Of a DNA stretch of 64,000 nucleotides, positions 1 to 11,281 are shown piece after piece. Origin of the DNA: Amoebophrya sp. A120 (lineage: Eukaryota > Sar > Dinophyceae > Syndiniales > Amoebophryaceae). The stretch lies in contig CAJINV010000001.1 in the NCBI GenBank assembly GCA_905178155.1, forward strand, positions 15,314,142 to 15,378,141, given 5' to 3'. Position numbers and translations under genes: made by a program. Each line of letters begins with the position of its first letter. The stretch's first letter is position 1. A model generated the notes under the pieces. It did no database searches and had not been told where the DNA came from. It saw only the letters and a program-made list of their open reading frames with translations.

Positions 1-953
1 CTGGCAGCAGAGACAGGATTCGGAAATTTGTTTTCGTCGCAAAAAGACGCATTTCTTTGAGAAATGCTTGTTTTCATAAGCGTTTCTCTGGAGAAAGCAC
101 TGGCTCCACCTGCATAATCGTACGTGGCTTCTGTTGCTGTAGTGATGGCTTAGTCGTGGCGCAGCAATCATGCAGGCATTGTCCTTGCAGCGGGCTCACG
201 GGCTCAGGAGTCAGTAGTTGCAGAAGTTGCGCCATCAAGTCGATCTTTTATCAGTTTTTTGACTCGTAGTTGCCAGATCGTTTCATTTGCCTTACCGGAT
301 CCCCGCTGCTTCCTACTGAGTGGACGTGGAGCTCCCGTGCTGGTGAACAAGATGCTTCTCTAATACAACCGATCCGGAATCATGATTATGATGTTGCAAT
401 TGACTTCATTTTTTTTCTGATCCTGCGCCTGCCGAATTCGATCGCGTTCGCGTAGCCAGAGCCACACTCACTTTAGTGGCACATATCGAAGTTAGGCAGA
501 TGGACTTTTTAAAGCTGATCGCGTTTGCGGCGGAGCAAAACAAACATCTTCAGACGTTTTATGGTTACCACTTTTTTCCGTCTTTGCAGCAGGCTCTTGC
601 ATCTTTCCTTTCCTCAGCTGCAGATGGCCATAGATCTTTCTTTCTGCATTTGCATAGACTTATTCTGCTTGCATTCATCCTTTTTTTTTCGAGAATCAAT
701 TGTAATAGATATTCCTTTCAAGTTAGAACTTTCACTTTCTATGCAACTACAACATGATAATTCGCACTAGTAGCAAGAAACCATTTGTTTCTTGATATGA
801 ACTTTTAAGTCAAGATCGCAAGGCAAAAATGAGTTCCGTTATAGCTTTAGTAGTCAAGTATAAGTAGTAGATAGTTTTGTTTACTTCAAAATGCAATACT
901 GATGTTTTTCGATGAACTTTTAAGTTGGCGAAATTAAAGAAGCCTCGCCCACC
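1..953. other. Intergenic, no supported gene
   Basis: Only short overlapping frames without recognisable protein features are seen. The stretch becomes AT-rich towards the next gene. No RNA gene, array or mobile element was recognised. Confidence 0.5.
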
Positions 954-3728
954 ATGAAAGCATCTTGTGGAATAGCGGCTCAACATGGTGCGCGCTTCCG
1001 CTTGCCTATTTTTTGGTACTACTGTCTCTCCTTCGCGGCATTTGGATTTCTGGCCAGCGACATGGCGGAGGCGGTCAAGGTACGCTCCTTTCTGTCAGAC
1101 CCCGATACACTCCCACTGCAGGAAGTACGGACGGCGCAAATCAGAACACCGCCTCTAGTTTCAGTGCCAAAGGAATTTGAACTGCTTCCCGATGAGTCGT
1201 GGAATTGGAAGACGGGACTATCGAAGCAAAAGGAGCTGGCGACTCAGCACTGGGTCGCGGGACTTTCGATGCCCGACCACATCGGGATACGCTTTTTACA
1301 GGATGTTGCGCGCGGCCCGGACGGTATCGCCGACTTTCGCACCGCAGCCTGGCACGGCTTTGCAGGTTGTGTCCCCGTTGGGGTGCTTGCAGCGCGGGAG
1401 CGCGCAGAATTCTATGTGGAACTGTGGCAAGCAGTAGCATTCGCAGAGCAGCTTTGGACAGAAGAGCAGTCCCGTCGTCAGACGTTCGTCACACGACAGG
1501 AACAGATGATGCGTATTACCCGTAGCAGACGACCAGGGAGCGGGACCGGTAGGAGAGGTGGATCTCCACCCGGCCTCTACACGACCAGGGGACGCATTTT
1601 CTGCCACCAGTGTGGCAGAGATCGAGATTGTGAGAAGATGAAGCAAATCAAGCAAGTAGGAGCATTGTCTGCGAGCTGCGCCCGGTCACTTCCAAGAACG
1701 ACAAAAAAGGCGAAAAGTTCAATATCTATTCCAGGGATTACATCAAAACGGAACCATGCGACTTCGAAGAAGCCGCTTTCCGCGGAGCGGCTGCACCGGC
1801 TGACCCACCACCGATGGGTGCAATACACTGCCGCGAGCGACCCGGATTCGGTCGACGGTGGATCAGCGCTTCATCTGCTTGAGCCAGGGCAAGCGTTTGT
1901 GGCAGAATTCGACAACGTCACTGCGGAGACTGTTGATCTTGCGAAAAAGTTGCTGGCCTGCCTCTGGGAAAACTACTTTCTCGAACAGGATCCCGGGGCG
2001 CGCGAGTACTGGTGGATTTGGCTTTCCGCGCGCAACTGGGCAGTGCTCGCTCAAATCGACCCCGACCTCCTAAAATTCCGGCTGCCGCTTCTGCTGCAAA
2101 AGGAAGGCGATAAGGAGAAGAGAAAAGCGATTATAACGAGGTTGCAGAATATCGTCCTGGACTCACGGGCAGACGCGGTACTGGACTTTAGTACCGATGA
2201 AGAAGTAGAGGATGATGAAGCCGACGACCTGGGCCATCTGTTTGCTAGAGGCTTGCAAGATGCACTCCTCCATTCCAACACTGACCGCGGTGGAGCGAGT
2301 CCGACTTTCACTGCCAGCACGCGGAGCACTTTAATCACAGAACAAGGACTCGACAGAAGCTACTTCGCCACTCTTAGTGACGTAGGAAGTAGCTCCGACC
2401 CTATTAGCGAGAGCGAGCAATCACCCGCAGCGATGACGGAAGGATTTCCTCATGCACCGACCAATGCGGTGGAAGGCGATGGCGAAGCAGAAAACCTGGG
2501 CGGCGCCCCTCTGACTAGGAGTACATCTGCGCCCCCGCCGCCCTCTATGATTCGGCGGGATGCGATGCGTGCGCTGTGCGTCGCGTTTGACCAACCGATA
2601 GGTTTTGAGCGCCTCGTCGGGAAACAATTGAAAACAAGCGGAAACAACGCCGAAGTCTTCGGCACGGAACCAATTTACAACACGGTACGGTCGCACCTGT
2701 TCGCCGGCGATGTGTTGGAGCAGCGACGGCTGCTCGATTTTGTGCAGAACCAGCTGCAACAGGACTGCGACGCTGACCACGGTGTTTTTGTTCTGGCGTT
2801 GCAACAACTTTCCCACCTAACGGACATTTTTCACGACCTCCCACAGGAAGTAGATAAAAAATGCGCTGGTTGTTGTACAAGAGGAAATAGCGGTCAAGAG
2901 CACGATGCAGCGATTCACTTTCTCGAGAGCTTGCTTCTGCAGTTGCTGAGTCTAGGACAGACGAAAATCGACCCGCACGAACACGCTGACACTGAGGACG
3001 GCACGACTTGCGGAAACCGTTTGAAATCACTCTTCCAACTCGGTGCTCGTCGGGCGATCTATTCCCGAAGTTTTCATCACAACCCCGAGTTTGCGACGCT
3101 TGTTGCCCTTTTGGCGCTGACTTCGCACGAAAGCATCGCACGTACTCTGGGCGGCGGCGCCGAGATTCAGCTCGTGCGGTTGCTGTTTAGCGGGGCCTTG
3201 CGGGGGGTAGCAGTAGCACGGGAAATAACGATGAACAAATCTGGGTCCTTGTCGCGTGACTTGCAGAACATGGAGGTTGATTTGACGCCAACAATGCCCT
3301 TCCGTGCTGAAACTGTTTTGCGAGACTTTTTGTACTACGCATTCGTGGGAGAAAGTCGGACAAGTCTGCGAACAGACAAAAGAATCTTCCTCGAGGCGTT
3401 CGATACGGTGGTGAAGGAAATCCACGTACTGCCCGGCATTTCCGACAAATGGCCAATGCCGCAAATGTCGGAGACAGAGGTCGTTGTGGCGCTGCGAAAC
3501 ATCGCACTGGAAACGTATCCAGAGGTACTCGGCAAACTGAGGCTCTTCGACGAGACGTTTATTGCCGAACCACGGATGTTGAGACCAGTAGAAGAAATAC
3601 CGCAAGAACGCTTGAGACAAATCAGTAGAAATACCTCCCCGACGAGCAGTCAAGTAGAATCTTCCAGCCTTTCCTACTGCTCAACGGGCCGGGGTCAACG
3701 CCCCTTGAGGACATATCATGCGATCTGA
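954..3728 (+). CDS. Secreted or membrane-anchored protein of unknown function (924 aa)
   Basis: A single open frame of 924 codons. The ATG at 954 sits in a good eukaryotic context (CCACC before ATG) and is followed by a hydrophobic stretch (LPIFWYYCLSFAAFGFLA, about residues 18-35) that looks like a signal peptide or N-terminal anchor. The middle has a Cys-containing basic patch (FCHQCGRDRDCEK, about residue 222), then an acidic patch (DEEVEDDEADD) and Ser/Thr-rich linkers. The second half is mostly helical-looking with scattered Cys. I recognise no family. Just before the stop, another + frame from about 3628 to 3805 also reads like coding sequence (see findings), so the true C-terminus may be different. 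The gene has no visible intron. Confidence 0.7.
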   Translation: MKASCGIAAQHGARFRLPIFWYYCLSFAAFGFLASDMAEAVKVRSFLSDPDTLPLQEVRTAQIRTPPLVSVPKEFELLPDESWNWKTGLSKQKELATQHWVAGLSMPDHIGIRFLQDVARGPDGIADFRTAAWHGFAGCVPVGVLAARERAEFYVELWQAVAFAEQLWTEEQSRRQTFVTRQEQMMRITRSRRPGSGTGRRGGSPPGLYTTRGRIFCHQCGRDRDCEKMKQIKQVGALSASCARSLPRTTKKAKSSISIPGITSKRNHATSKKPLSAERLHRLTHHRWVQYTAASDPDSVDGGSALHLLEPGQAFVAEFDNVTAETVDLAKKLLACLWENYFLEQDPGAREYWWIWLSARNWAVLAQIDPDLLKFRLPLLLQKEGDKEKRKAIITRLQNIVLDSRADAVLDFSTDEEVEDDEADDLGHLFARGLQDALLHSNTDRGGASPTFTASTRSTLITEQGLDRSYFATLSDVGSSSDPISESEQSPAAMTEGFPHAPTNAVEGDGEAENLGGAPLTRSTSAPPPPSMIRRDAMRALCVAFDQPIGFERLVGKQLKTSGNNAEVFGTEPIYNTVRSHLFAGDVLEQRRLLDFVQNQLQQDCDADHGVFVLALQQLSHLTDIFHDLPQEVDKKCAGCCTRGNSGQEHDAAIHFLESLLLQLLSLGQTKIDPHEHADTEDGTTCGNRLKSLFQLGARRAIYSRSFHHNPEFATLVALLALTSHESIARTLGGGAEIQLVRLLFSGALRGVAVAREITMNKSGSLSRDLQNMEVDLTPTMPFRAETVLRDFLYYAFVGESRTSLRTDKRIFLEAFDTVVKEIHVLPGISDKWPMPQMSETEVVVALRNIALETYPEVLGKLRLFDETFIAEPRMLRPVEEIPQERLRQISRNTSPTSSQVESSSLSYCSTGRGQRPLRTYHAI

Positions 3729-3805
3729 ACGAGGTAGAAGCTGTTGTTTCCGACTGGATAGAAGAGAGTCCACTTTCATCTACGATGCATTTTTGGTTAC
3801 GTTGA

Positions 3806-4448
3806 TCATGATCTTGATCATTTGAAGAGATTCGCACGCGTAGAACTCGTCGCGCACCATTTTAGTTCTCATATATTTCATCATATGTATAAAATCTTTT
3901 GGTATTCCTCTTCTTCAGCATGGAGCCCCCATGATACCTCTTGTAGATGACCAACAGAAGAATAGTACTTAGAGGTGTATTCCTCCACGAGGTGTGTGGC
4001 ATTTTTTCCACGACCTGCGCAGCCCAGCACGTGGAAGCTCTCATTTGACGCCACTCGAGCTCGACCGAAGACCAAAATTTGCCCGTAGCTTTTGAAGAAA
4101 TGCGCATTGACGCTACAAGATGAACGATGACCGCTGAAGATTCACCACGCGGATGAATTTCCTTTATTTTTCATGGAATCTGATTGTGTCTTTATCTTCT
4201 CGTAAACAAAAGTACCAGCTGGAGGACAGAAGGAATATTAGGACATCACTTTCTTGGTTCGGTTTCTTTGAGAACCCCGAGTATTTGTGGATCGGTATAA
4301 TCCGTTGCTACCGCTCAATTAAAGAAAAGAAACGTTTTCCTATCCTGTGACCCTGCATGAAGTCATTTTGAATAAAGGCTCGCTCCCCCGGTAAGTGACC
4401 CTACAGCGACAGGCAGCGTTGATCCGCGTTCGCTTTGCTGACCACGCC
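3806..4448. other. Intergenic, no supported gene
   Basis: AT-rich spacer between two + strand genes. I see no convincing coding frame, RNA gene or inverted-repeat element here. Confidence 0.5.
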
Positions 4449-7412
4449 ATGGTGTCGCCGGGCTCGAGCCTCATGCGTCTCCTCAGAAGATGGAGCCGGT
4501 CGTGCACTTTTCTGCTTCACAGCGTACTGTTACCGCTTCGTCAGGTTTCGTTCTCCGAGGGCGCAGTGCGGATGGAGAGAATATTTCCCTACGAAAACAA
4601 TCCACCGGCGGCTTTGGACGTCGGCGCCATACTGAATGCTTTACCACTAGAAACCACATCTGCCCTCGACACCGCAGCCCAGGAGCTCGCACGGGGGATC
4701 GCAGCTGTGTTTTTCAACGGGACCGGTTTAGAAGTGGTTTGGGAGGACGCAGACGATGTTTCCTCGACAACCGGTCAAAGCGGCCTAAAAGTTCCGCGAT
4801 TCCGCTACGCGGAAATAGAAGAAGGAGGGGACCAAGTGGGAGTGGCGACACAAGCAGATGGAGGACCTGGCGCAGTAGAAGAGCCAAGAGAGCGAAGTAG
4901 TGCACAAAATAGCACTGTTGTAACAACTTCTCAAGCTGCTGCAGGTGCAGGAGCTCCAGCTGTAAAAATACCAGAAGCCGCATCAGGATCATCCAAAGCT
5001 GACGCTGAGACGAGGAGACCAGAAGAATCCTCGGGAACCTTCGCTAGTCTATCGAAGAGCGTTTTCGGGTGGTTTACGGATTCCACGAAAGACGAAAGCA
5101 CTGCTACGCCCAGCGAAGGGGCCGTCACAACTTCTGCAGGTCGTGGGACTTCTGCTCCTGAAGACACAAAGCCTGCACCAGACCTTGGTGCTGGCGATCA
5201 TGTAGATGCACCCAGGTTAGCAGCAGGCGCGTCTTCAGCTGAAGTGGCGCCAGTACAACCTTCCACGCAAGTAGAGCAGAAAACCTCTTCAGATCCTGGC
5301 GTGCCGCAGACGAAAAAGAAGGAGAAGCTTCGGTACCCGAAGGAGTATTTGAACTTCTGCATCCTCGGCATCGGGAAGGGCAGCATCCCGCTGCTCACCC
5401 GGTACTTCGAATTCTTCCCGCAGATTTCGTTCTGGGTTTTCGTGCAGGAACTTGACTGGGACCTGTGGGACTCGCTCGTTGCGCACTTCCCGAAACGAAA
5501 AATAAACGTGGAATACGACGACCGGATACCGCGGCTGAAGCCCCGGTGCCACATTCTCGCCTTTGGCATGGACTCGGTCGAGTTCACGATCAGCAAGGTG
5601 TCGCGGTTTCTGTTCACCAAGACCGACCAAATGCTCCTGGTGTGGCAGACGCACGGCTGCGGCAAGCCGGGGGCTCTGGAGTGGAACCCGGAGTGCGCCT
5701 ACTTGCACTCCCAGTGGACCAGCACGCTCTGCGGACGGCAAGCCGACCTCGACCTGACCCCAGAGCAGGCACAAATGCTGCGAGAAACACGGTATGGCGC
5801 CTTGGAAGGCCGGGGCTTCGCCGACTGCACCGTGGGACAGCGGCTCGGCGACCGCCCGAATTCCTGGGCGGTGCGGAAACGGCGGGAGGCCGGGGAAGTG
5901 ATTTCAGAGGACGAGTTTGAAAACGCGAACCCGCTAACCGCCGGAAAACCGCTTTGTCTCTGTCTGGTCGACCGTCTGTGGATGAGCGACTTGTACTACG
6001 AAAAGCCGATCTGCGAGGAGTTTGAGCAGCGGAAGCTGCCCCCGGGCCGGCGGATCTACGCACGGCACACTGAGAATTGGTACGACCCCCTGAAGGATTT
6101 TTTTTTCGGCTACGGACAGTGGAGCCAGGACTGGTTTCTGTACAACAACTTTTTCCGGCACAAGAAGAAGGGCTTTTTCGTCGATATCGGCGCGATGGCG
6201 CCCTTCGAGTTGTCTAACACCGCCGTGTTCGAGCAGTGCTTCGACTGGGAGGGGCTCTGCGTCGAGCCGAATCCGAGCCAGCATCTGGTCATGCTAGGGT
6301 ACCTACGCACTGCAAATTATACGTGGGCTGAGTCTGGAAGCAGTGTGCGAGTGAGTGGTGCTCGTTCCGGTAGACAACGCTATAAAAGGCTATCTTGTAT
6401 GAGAAGAAAAATTTATTTTGTGTTGCCCAGTTCTCGGGATGCATAGTGTGGATTGCTCATTGTCCAGGATAAGCAGCGCAGTTGCGAAGCAGAGGCCTCG
6501 CCAAAATGTACGATGCTGCTGGACCATACATAGTCGTGGCAAGAGACGATGTGGGCCAAAGTAAAACTGTTCCAGAGCCAGAAAAATTTCCAATTGACAG
6601 CCTCGGCCGAAGTGCCGGCTTGTCCCCTTCTGCCTCGGCGACAGCACGGGGAAGCGGAAAACATTTGCGTTGCAGGAGGGCTCGTATGGTACTGGACAAC
6701 TCGTTTCGCTTCCCCTCTGTTGGCATGCAAAGTGCAGCTGAATCCTTTTACTTTTTTTGTAGTTGCTGCATGACATCTTCAAGGAAAGAACCCAGGTTTA
6801 GCAACCCTAAGTGGTCGAGAACAAGCAGGATTTTTAAAAGTCTGTTTGTTCCGTGAGATGACAGTTTCAGTTGTCCACTTGCATAGCTCGACCGGACACG
6901 CACGGGTCGCAGAAGACGCCCCCGTAGCAGAAACGAAGGAGGAAACGCAGAAAGCAATCCAGGACTGGCTGCGCGGCACCGATCACCTGGACACGTTTCA
7001 GTCCGAATGCATCTCGTTGGAGGACATGCTGCGCTACAGCGGGGTCACGTGGAAAACCCCGATCGATTTCGTCTCCATCGACATTGAGGGGGGCGAGTTC
7101 GAGATTTTGAAGAATTTTCCCTTCGACAAGTTCACCATCCACGCCTTTTTGATCGAGGCCGGGCACGACTCGGCGCAGCGCATCGACATTCTGTTGCTCG
7201 GAGCGAAGTACGTGAAAATGGCAGTTGTGGGGAAGGATCAAGTGTACGTGCACCAGGAGTATCTACACACCCTCACCGGAAACTACCTGCTTGGGGAAAC
7301 TGACATGAACCCGTACGAGCTGGTGTACCCCCCGTACATCAACATCGACCCGTACAACGACACATTTGACGTTTTCCAGCGACGCTTCCTAGACTCGGAA
7401 TTCGGGAAATAG
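4449..7412 (+). CDS. FkbM-type SAM-dependent methyltransferase with long N-terminal extension (three exons)
   Basis: Proposed exons are 4449-6287, 6601-6684 and 6891-7412, giving 814 aa. The C-terminal ~250 residues match the FkbM/Methyltransf_21 pattern: FFVDIGAMAPFELSNTAVFE followed by GLCVEPNPSQH (SAM-binding start), then CRLVPFC and, near the end, IDFVSIDIEGGEFEIL. These enzymes methylate O-linked substrates such as sugars; the target here is unknown. The N-terminus has a hydrophobic run (CTFLLHSVLLPL) suggesting a signal anchor, then about 260 residues of low-complexity Ala/Ser/Glu-rich linker. Start: the ATG at 4449 is the first in-frame ATG. Intron 1 (6288-6600) is a probable GT-AG intron. 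Intron 2 is an introner with duplication GCTCG; its removal joins the middle motif in frame. The exon 1 donor is the least certain border. Confidence 0.8.
6685..6885 (+). mobile_element. Introner element in the FkbM gene, TSD GCTCG
   Basis: The 201-bp element starts TATGGTACTGGACAACT and its end, reverse-complemented, starts TATGCAAGTGGACAACT, giving an inverted repeat. It is flanked by identical 5-bp copies of GCTCG (6680-6684 and 6886-6890). Removing element plus one copy fuses ...LQEGS to TGHARV... in frame within the methyltransferase fold. The site was found by applying the rule seen at the other elements. Confidence 0.8.
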
Positions 7413-7900
7413 AAGACTGAAAGAACGCAGTTGTAATTGTAAAGCTGCTGCATTTCATATATCTTCTCACAACGAAAAGCGCTGACTATTTGTAGGGTCA
7501 GGCAACGCGACTCTCACTCTCAGCCTACGCGATTCACACTGCGACTGCGTTCGTGGTGCCCTCTCCCGTTCTCCGGTCTTTGTGAAAACAAGATCGGTCG
7601 AAGTAAAATGTCGGTTGATGAGTGGGCTGTCGCGCGTGTTGTACTCGGATCTTTTAAGGAGCTGTCGTGAAATTCTTCGCGAGATTTGATGATCAGCATT
7701 TTTAAGATCAAAGTGGATGCACGATTATAAATATATCGTGTGCGGTGCTGGTTCCACTAGTGTTCGAATCAATGTGCTGATCTGATGTCTTGTAGAGCAT
7801 TTCAGATTTCATTTTCAACCACCTTTTTACTTTGCTAGCTTCTTTTCGTCAAAAGAAACGAAGAGTACCATCATCAGTTCCCCTATGGCCTTTCTCGAAG
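7413..7900. other. Intergenic, no supported gene
   Basis: Contains only short frames. The region just before 7901 may be 5' UTR of the next gene. No other structure recognised. Confidence 0.5.
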
Positions 7901-10810
7901 ATGATGCAGGGTCCCATCGAGCGGCGTTGCCATATCACTTGTCGTCGACCGATTTGGTTCCGTTACCGCGCGCCTGATTTCGCCATTCCCACCCAAGGCA
8001 CGACTTTTCTCAACTGCACTTCTGGCGGGAGCAGCAGCAGTGGTTGCAGCAGAGTCAAGAACATCGTCGCAAAACCCCGAGACGTGGCGGGTGCTTATCG
8101 ACAGTTCGCTTCCAAGCCGGTCACGGTCGCCAGTAACAGCAAGGCAGCTTCCTACGAGAAAAATTCCCTTTTTCTGCGGAAGCTAGCGGAGAAGACACTG
8201 CTCGGAGAAGAGCAAAGTCGTGCGGTCGCTCGGCAGCGCACGAATTTGTTCACGAATGAAAACACCGAGACAAAAGCCGGTCGGCGCAGCAAGCAATGGA
8301 AGCAAGCGATGGAGAAATTTGGCGAGGACTGGGGGAAACTGAGCCAATCGGAAAAGCGTGCGGTCGAGAAGGGAAAGGTATTGGAGCACAGTTTTACCGA
8401 GAAATACACACCGCCGCCGAGAAAAGCGTCCGACCCCCTGTTTCCAGACTACGACGCAGTCGTTGCCCGGCAGAAGCGGTTGGATCTCAAAGCACAGCAG
8501 GCCATGCTAAAAAGGACGAGTAATCTTCCGTCGGTGTCTGGTGCGACATCAAACCGGCACGGTGGTATTCTGGGTTCTACAGCGCGGGAACAAAATTTTT
8601 CAGAAAATTTTGGGCGGCAGCCGGATCGGTACCTGCAAACAGACACAACAAACACGACGGAAGAGGCATCAAAGGAGCTGGACAAGTTTCTGATTTCCGT
8701 TCCCCATGGTCTGGAGCCGCTGTTGGAGGAGGAACTATGAACTGCAAAAGTGTCGTACTAGTATAAATCGCAATACAAACTGGCTCAGCATTACAAATTG
8801 AATTTGTAATGCGGATTTAAGTACCTAATCCTAAGCCGATGCCTAACCATTTAGATTTGTAATGCATAACTCGGATTACTACGAGTATGATGCTTTTGCA
8901 CAGGATAGGAACTGTATGAGAGCATTTTTCCGCACACGCCCGGCACCATCACGCACATGGGTAAGGGGTTGGTTTTCGTGCAAGGGCGCTGCGAATTGCT
9001 CTGGAATCTCGCGATCACCGCCAGATTCGTGGATCACGTCCGCGTGCTCTTCGCGCCCATACTTGCTTTCGGTGAGGCGGAGTTGATGCGCGGCGTAAAG
9101 GGCATGGAAGCGGACTGGGGGCGGTTCCTGCCGCCGCATTTTCGAGAGGAAGGGCAGAACGAACAAGAAAACCAGGAATTATTATCCGGGCAGATGAAAA
9201 TGAAGCCAAATAGAGAAGAGGACAAATCTACTCGTCTCGGTGCTGAAACGAATGTTGACCACTTGCAGATACAGGTCGTGGCAAAGTGCGACGAAAAGTC
9301 GCGACTCAAGGACGTGCGCCTGGTATCTGACCTAGTGGCGCGCTCGCTGCCTGTCCGTCGGGTAGACGTGGCGACGATCCGCAGAAGGGTTCTGGAAGGA
9401 GAGGAGAAAACTTCGGAGACATCAGCAGAAGATGAGGCAAATCAGGAAGAAAACAAGCCGGAGGCGAAGCGAAGAAAGGCCGCGGAACGCGACCTGCAAT
9501 TGTACGACCGATTTCAGCGCCACACGAGCCCCGACAAAGACGTGACGCAGATAAAAGTAGAGATGCGCCACAACAAGGCGCATCTGAGCGTGTACGCGGC
9601 CGCACGCCCGCGATTAGGTTGCGCGAAGCCCTGCGAGCGGCTGCCACCCCCGGTGGCTTCCGCTTGCATTGTCAAATGCGTGCGCGCGATGGACTACTAC
9701 AGAGGTCCCACGGAACTACCTTTGGAAAGCAGTGGTTTTGCACGGGAGACTCTCGGCGACCAAGAGCCTGCGTTCGCCTCTGGATGCCGCAGCGTGACTG
9801 GAAAGGCAGCTAAAGACATGTGCCCTCCGACACGGATCCTTTGGGATCCTTTTTGCTCCGACGGGGGGTTACTACTAGAGGCACTGAGCGTTTTGCAAGA
9901 GACACCGCCAGGAAGTCCAAATTTGAACTATCCAATGCTCCGCTTTCCTTCGCACGACGAGCAGAAGTTCCAAGAGTTTCAACGGGATTTGTGCGACCGC
10001 ATCGGTTTTGATCCGGAGCTCTCGAGGCCGCTGCGAAGTCTGGCGTTAGTTGGCAGCCACGAGCGCGGAGTAGCCACCGCAATCGACAATTTCCACGGCT
10101 ACCTGAAGCGCATGCCCCGCACCGATGTGGTGGCAGAAAAGCCGAATCCGTTTCTCGGCGCTACTTTCTTGGGCGAAGTAACGACGAGCAGTTTCAGTCC
10201 TGATCTGCGAGACGGCGATCCAGGGGAAAATGCGGAGCTTCCTGTGAGTGCTTACAGTAGTAAAGATTTCCCCGACGGCGCCGGGGGAAAGGAGCGGGAC
10301 GGCACATTATCTGGTGGTCGAAAGCTCTCGCGACGAAGAGCAGCCCCTTCACTCGTCGGAGGGATGAAGGCAAGATCTCGAGCGACGCAGCTGCGACAAG
10401 CGGTGCAGCCACTGCACAGTGTGAGCTTCTACAAAGGAAAATGCTCCGTTGAGTTCGCGGAGGAGCTGTTCTCACAAAAATTTCAAGTTCCTGCCCTCTC
10501 ATCGTCAGATGCCGCGGAAAGGCATGTCGAAATTCCCGCGCGCAGCAGAACACTTGTTCCACCACAGGTAACGCTGTTGACGCATCTACCTTCTGGACCG
10601 GGCGTTTCTTCCCGCTATGCGCTGTGGGCGGCAAGTGCAGTGACGAAAATTCTGAAGAAGTGCTCGTTTGTCACGGATGCTTTTTGCCTCACTGCGCGCG
10701 GAGATTTGCAACGCGCGTCTTCGGCCAATCTCGATTGGCGTGTGCAGTTGCGGGCACAAAATAACGAAAATGGATCGGATTTGCAATTGTTGCGGTGGCA
10801 GCGCGCATGA
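7901..10810 (+). CDS. THUMP/RlmL-type RNA methyltransferase, probably organellar
   Basis: Exons 7901-8735 and 8913-10810 give 910 aa once the introner at 8736-8907 is removed. The family methylates guanine or another base in rRNA or tRNA using SAM. Seen: the typical family N-terminal pattern VPHGLEPLLEEEL followed across the splice by PGTITHMGKGLVFVQG and then a region resembling RlmL/Trm11 proteins; later the substrate-site region KAHLSVYAAARPRLG; and near residue 590 the SAM motif DPFCSDGGLLLEAL, a variant of DPFCGSGT. A canonical NPPY catalytic motif is not obvious; LTHLPSGPG near the C-terminus may lie at that position. The first ~60 residues are Arg-rich and poor in acids, resembling a mitochondrial or plastid presequence. 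Acidic and low-complexity inserts make it longer than bacterial relatives. The ATG at 7901 is the first in-frame start. Confidence 0.82.
8736..8907 (+). mobile_element. Introner element (family with GCAAAAG ends), TSD GGAAC
   Basis: 172 bp. Ends: TATGAACTGCAAAAG and ...CTTTTGCACAGGATA, an imperfect inverted repeat. Flanked by GGAAC at 8731-8735 and 8908-8912. Retained, it places a TGA directly after LLEEEL; removed with one duplication copy, the reading frame continues LLEEELYESIFPHTPG, which matches the methyltransferase family. No GT donor is present at the left border, so splicing would be non-canonical. Confidence 0.9.
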
Positions 10811-11281
10811 CGATATCATGGGAATATGAATTGATGATAATTTAAATTTTCTCGACGAAGTCAAAGCTGAATATTCAGAAAAAGAGGGGCAGAAAGATTG
10901 ATTAAGATTATTCATTGCAGTGTTCTCTCTGGTTCTTTAGAGTCTTCTTTGAAATTGAAGACTTCTGCAGATGAGAGGAATGAAGTAGAGTAGAGCTTCA
11001 CTGACAAACGTCTGCGATGATACAAAAAGAGTTGGCGACAAAATGTTTGAGAGGGTAGCAGAAATCAATAGAATAAAAGATGTCTACTATCTACTGAGCT
11101 CGGTCATTGTTTGAAGACACGGTGCTCGTTTTGGTTGACGTTTTTCACAAAGTAGCACAAATGATGGTGCCTTCCTGCTCCTGTAGTACTTTTTTTTTGG
11201 AGTCTGCATTCGTTTTAGTCTGCCGCTGCCCACCACGCACTTTCTGAGCGCAAGAATTGTCTCTGTGAGGAATCAGAAGCT
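10811..11281. other. Intergenic, no supported gene
   Basis: AT-rich spacer with a T-rich tract near 11190. Nothing else recognised. Confidence 0.5.

Noticed and set aside
1-953. Several 60-90 codon frames
   Set aside because: Short, overlapping and unlike any protein; no start context or splice partners found.
8957-10810. Separate gene starting at ATG 8957
   Set aside because: The sequence upstream of it, joined across the introner, gives the conserved start of the same methyltransferase.
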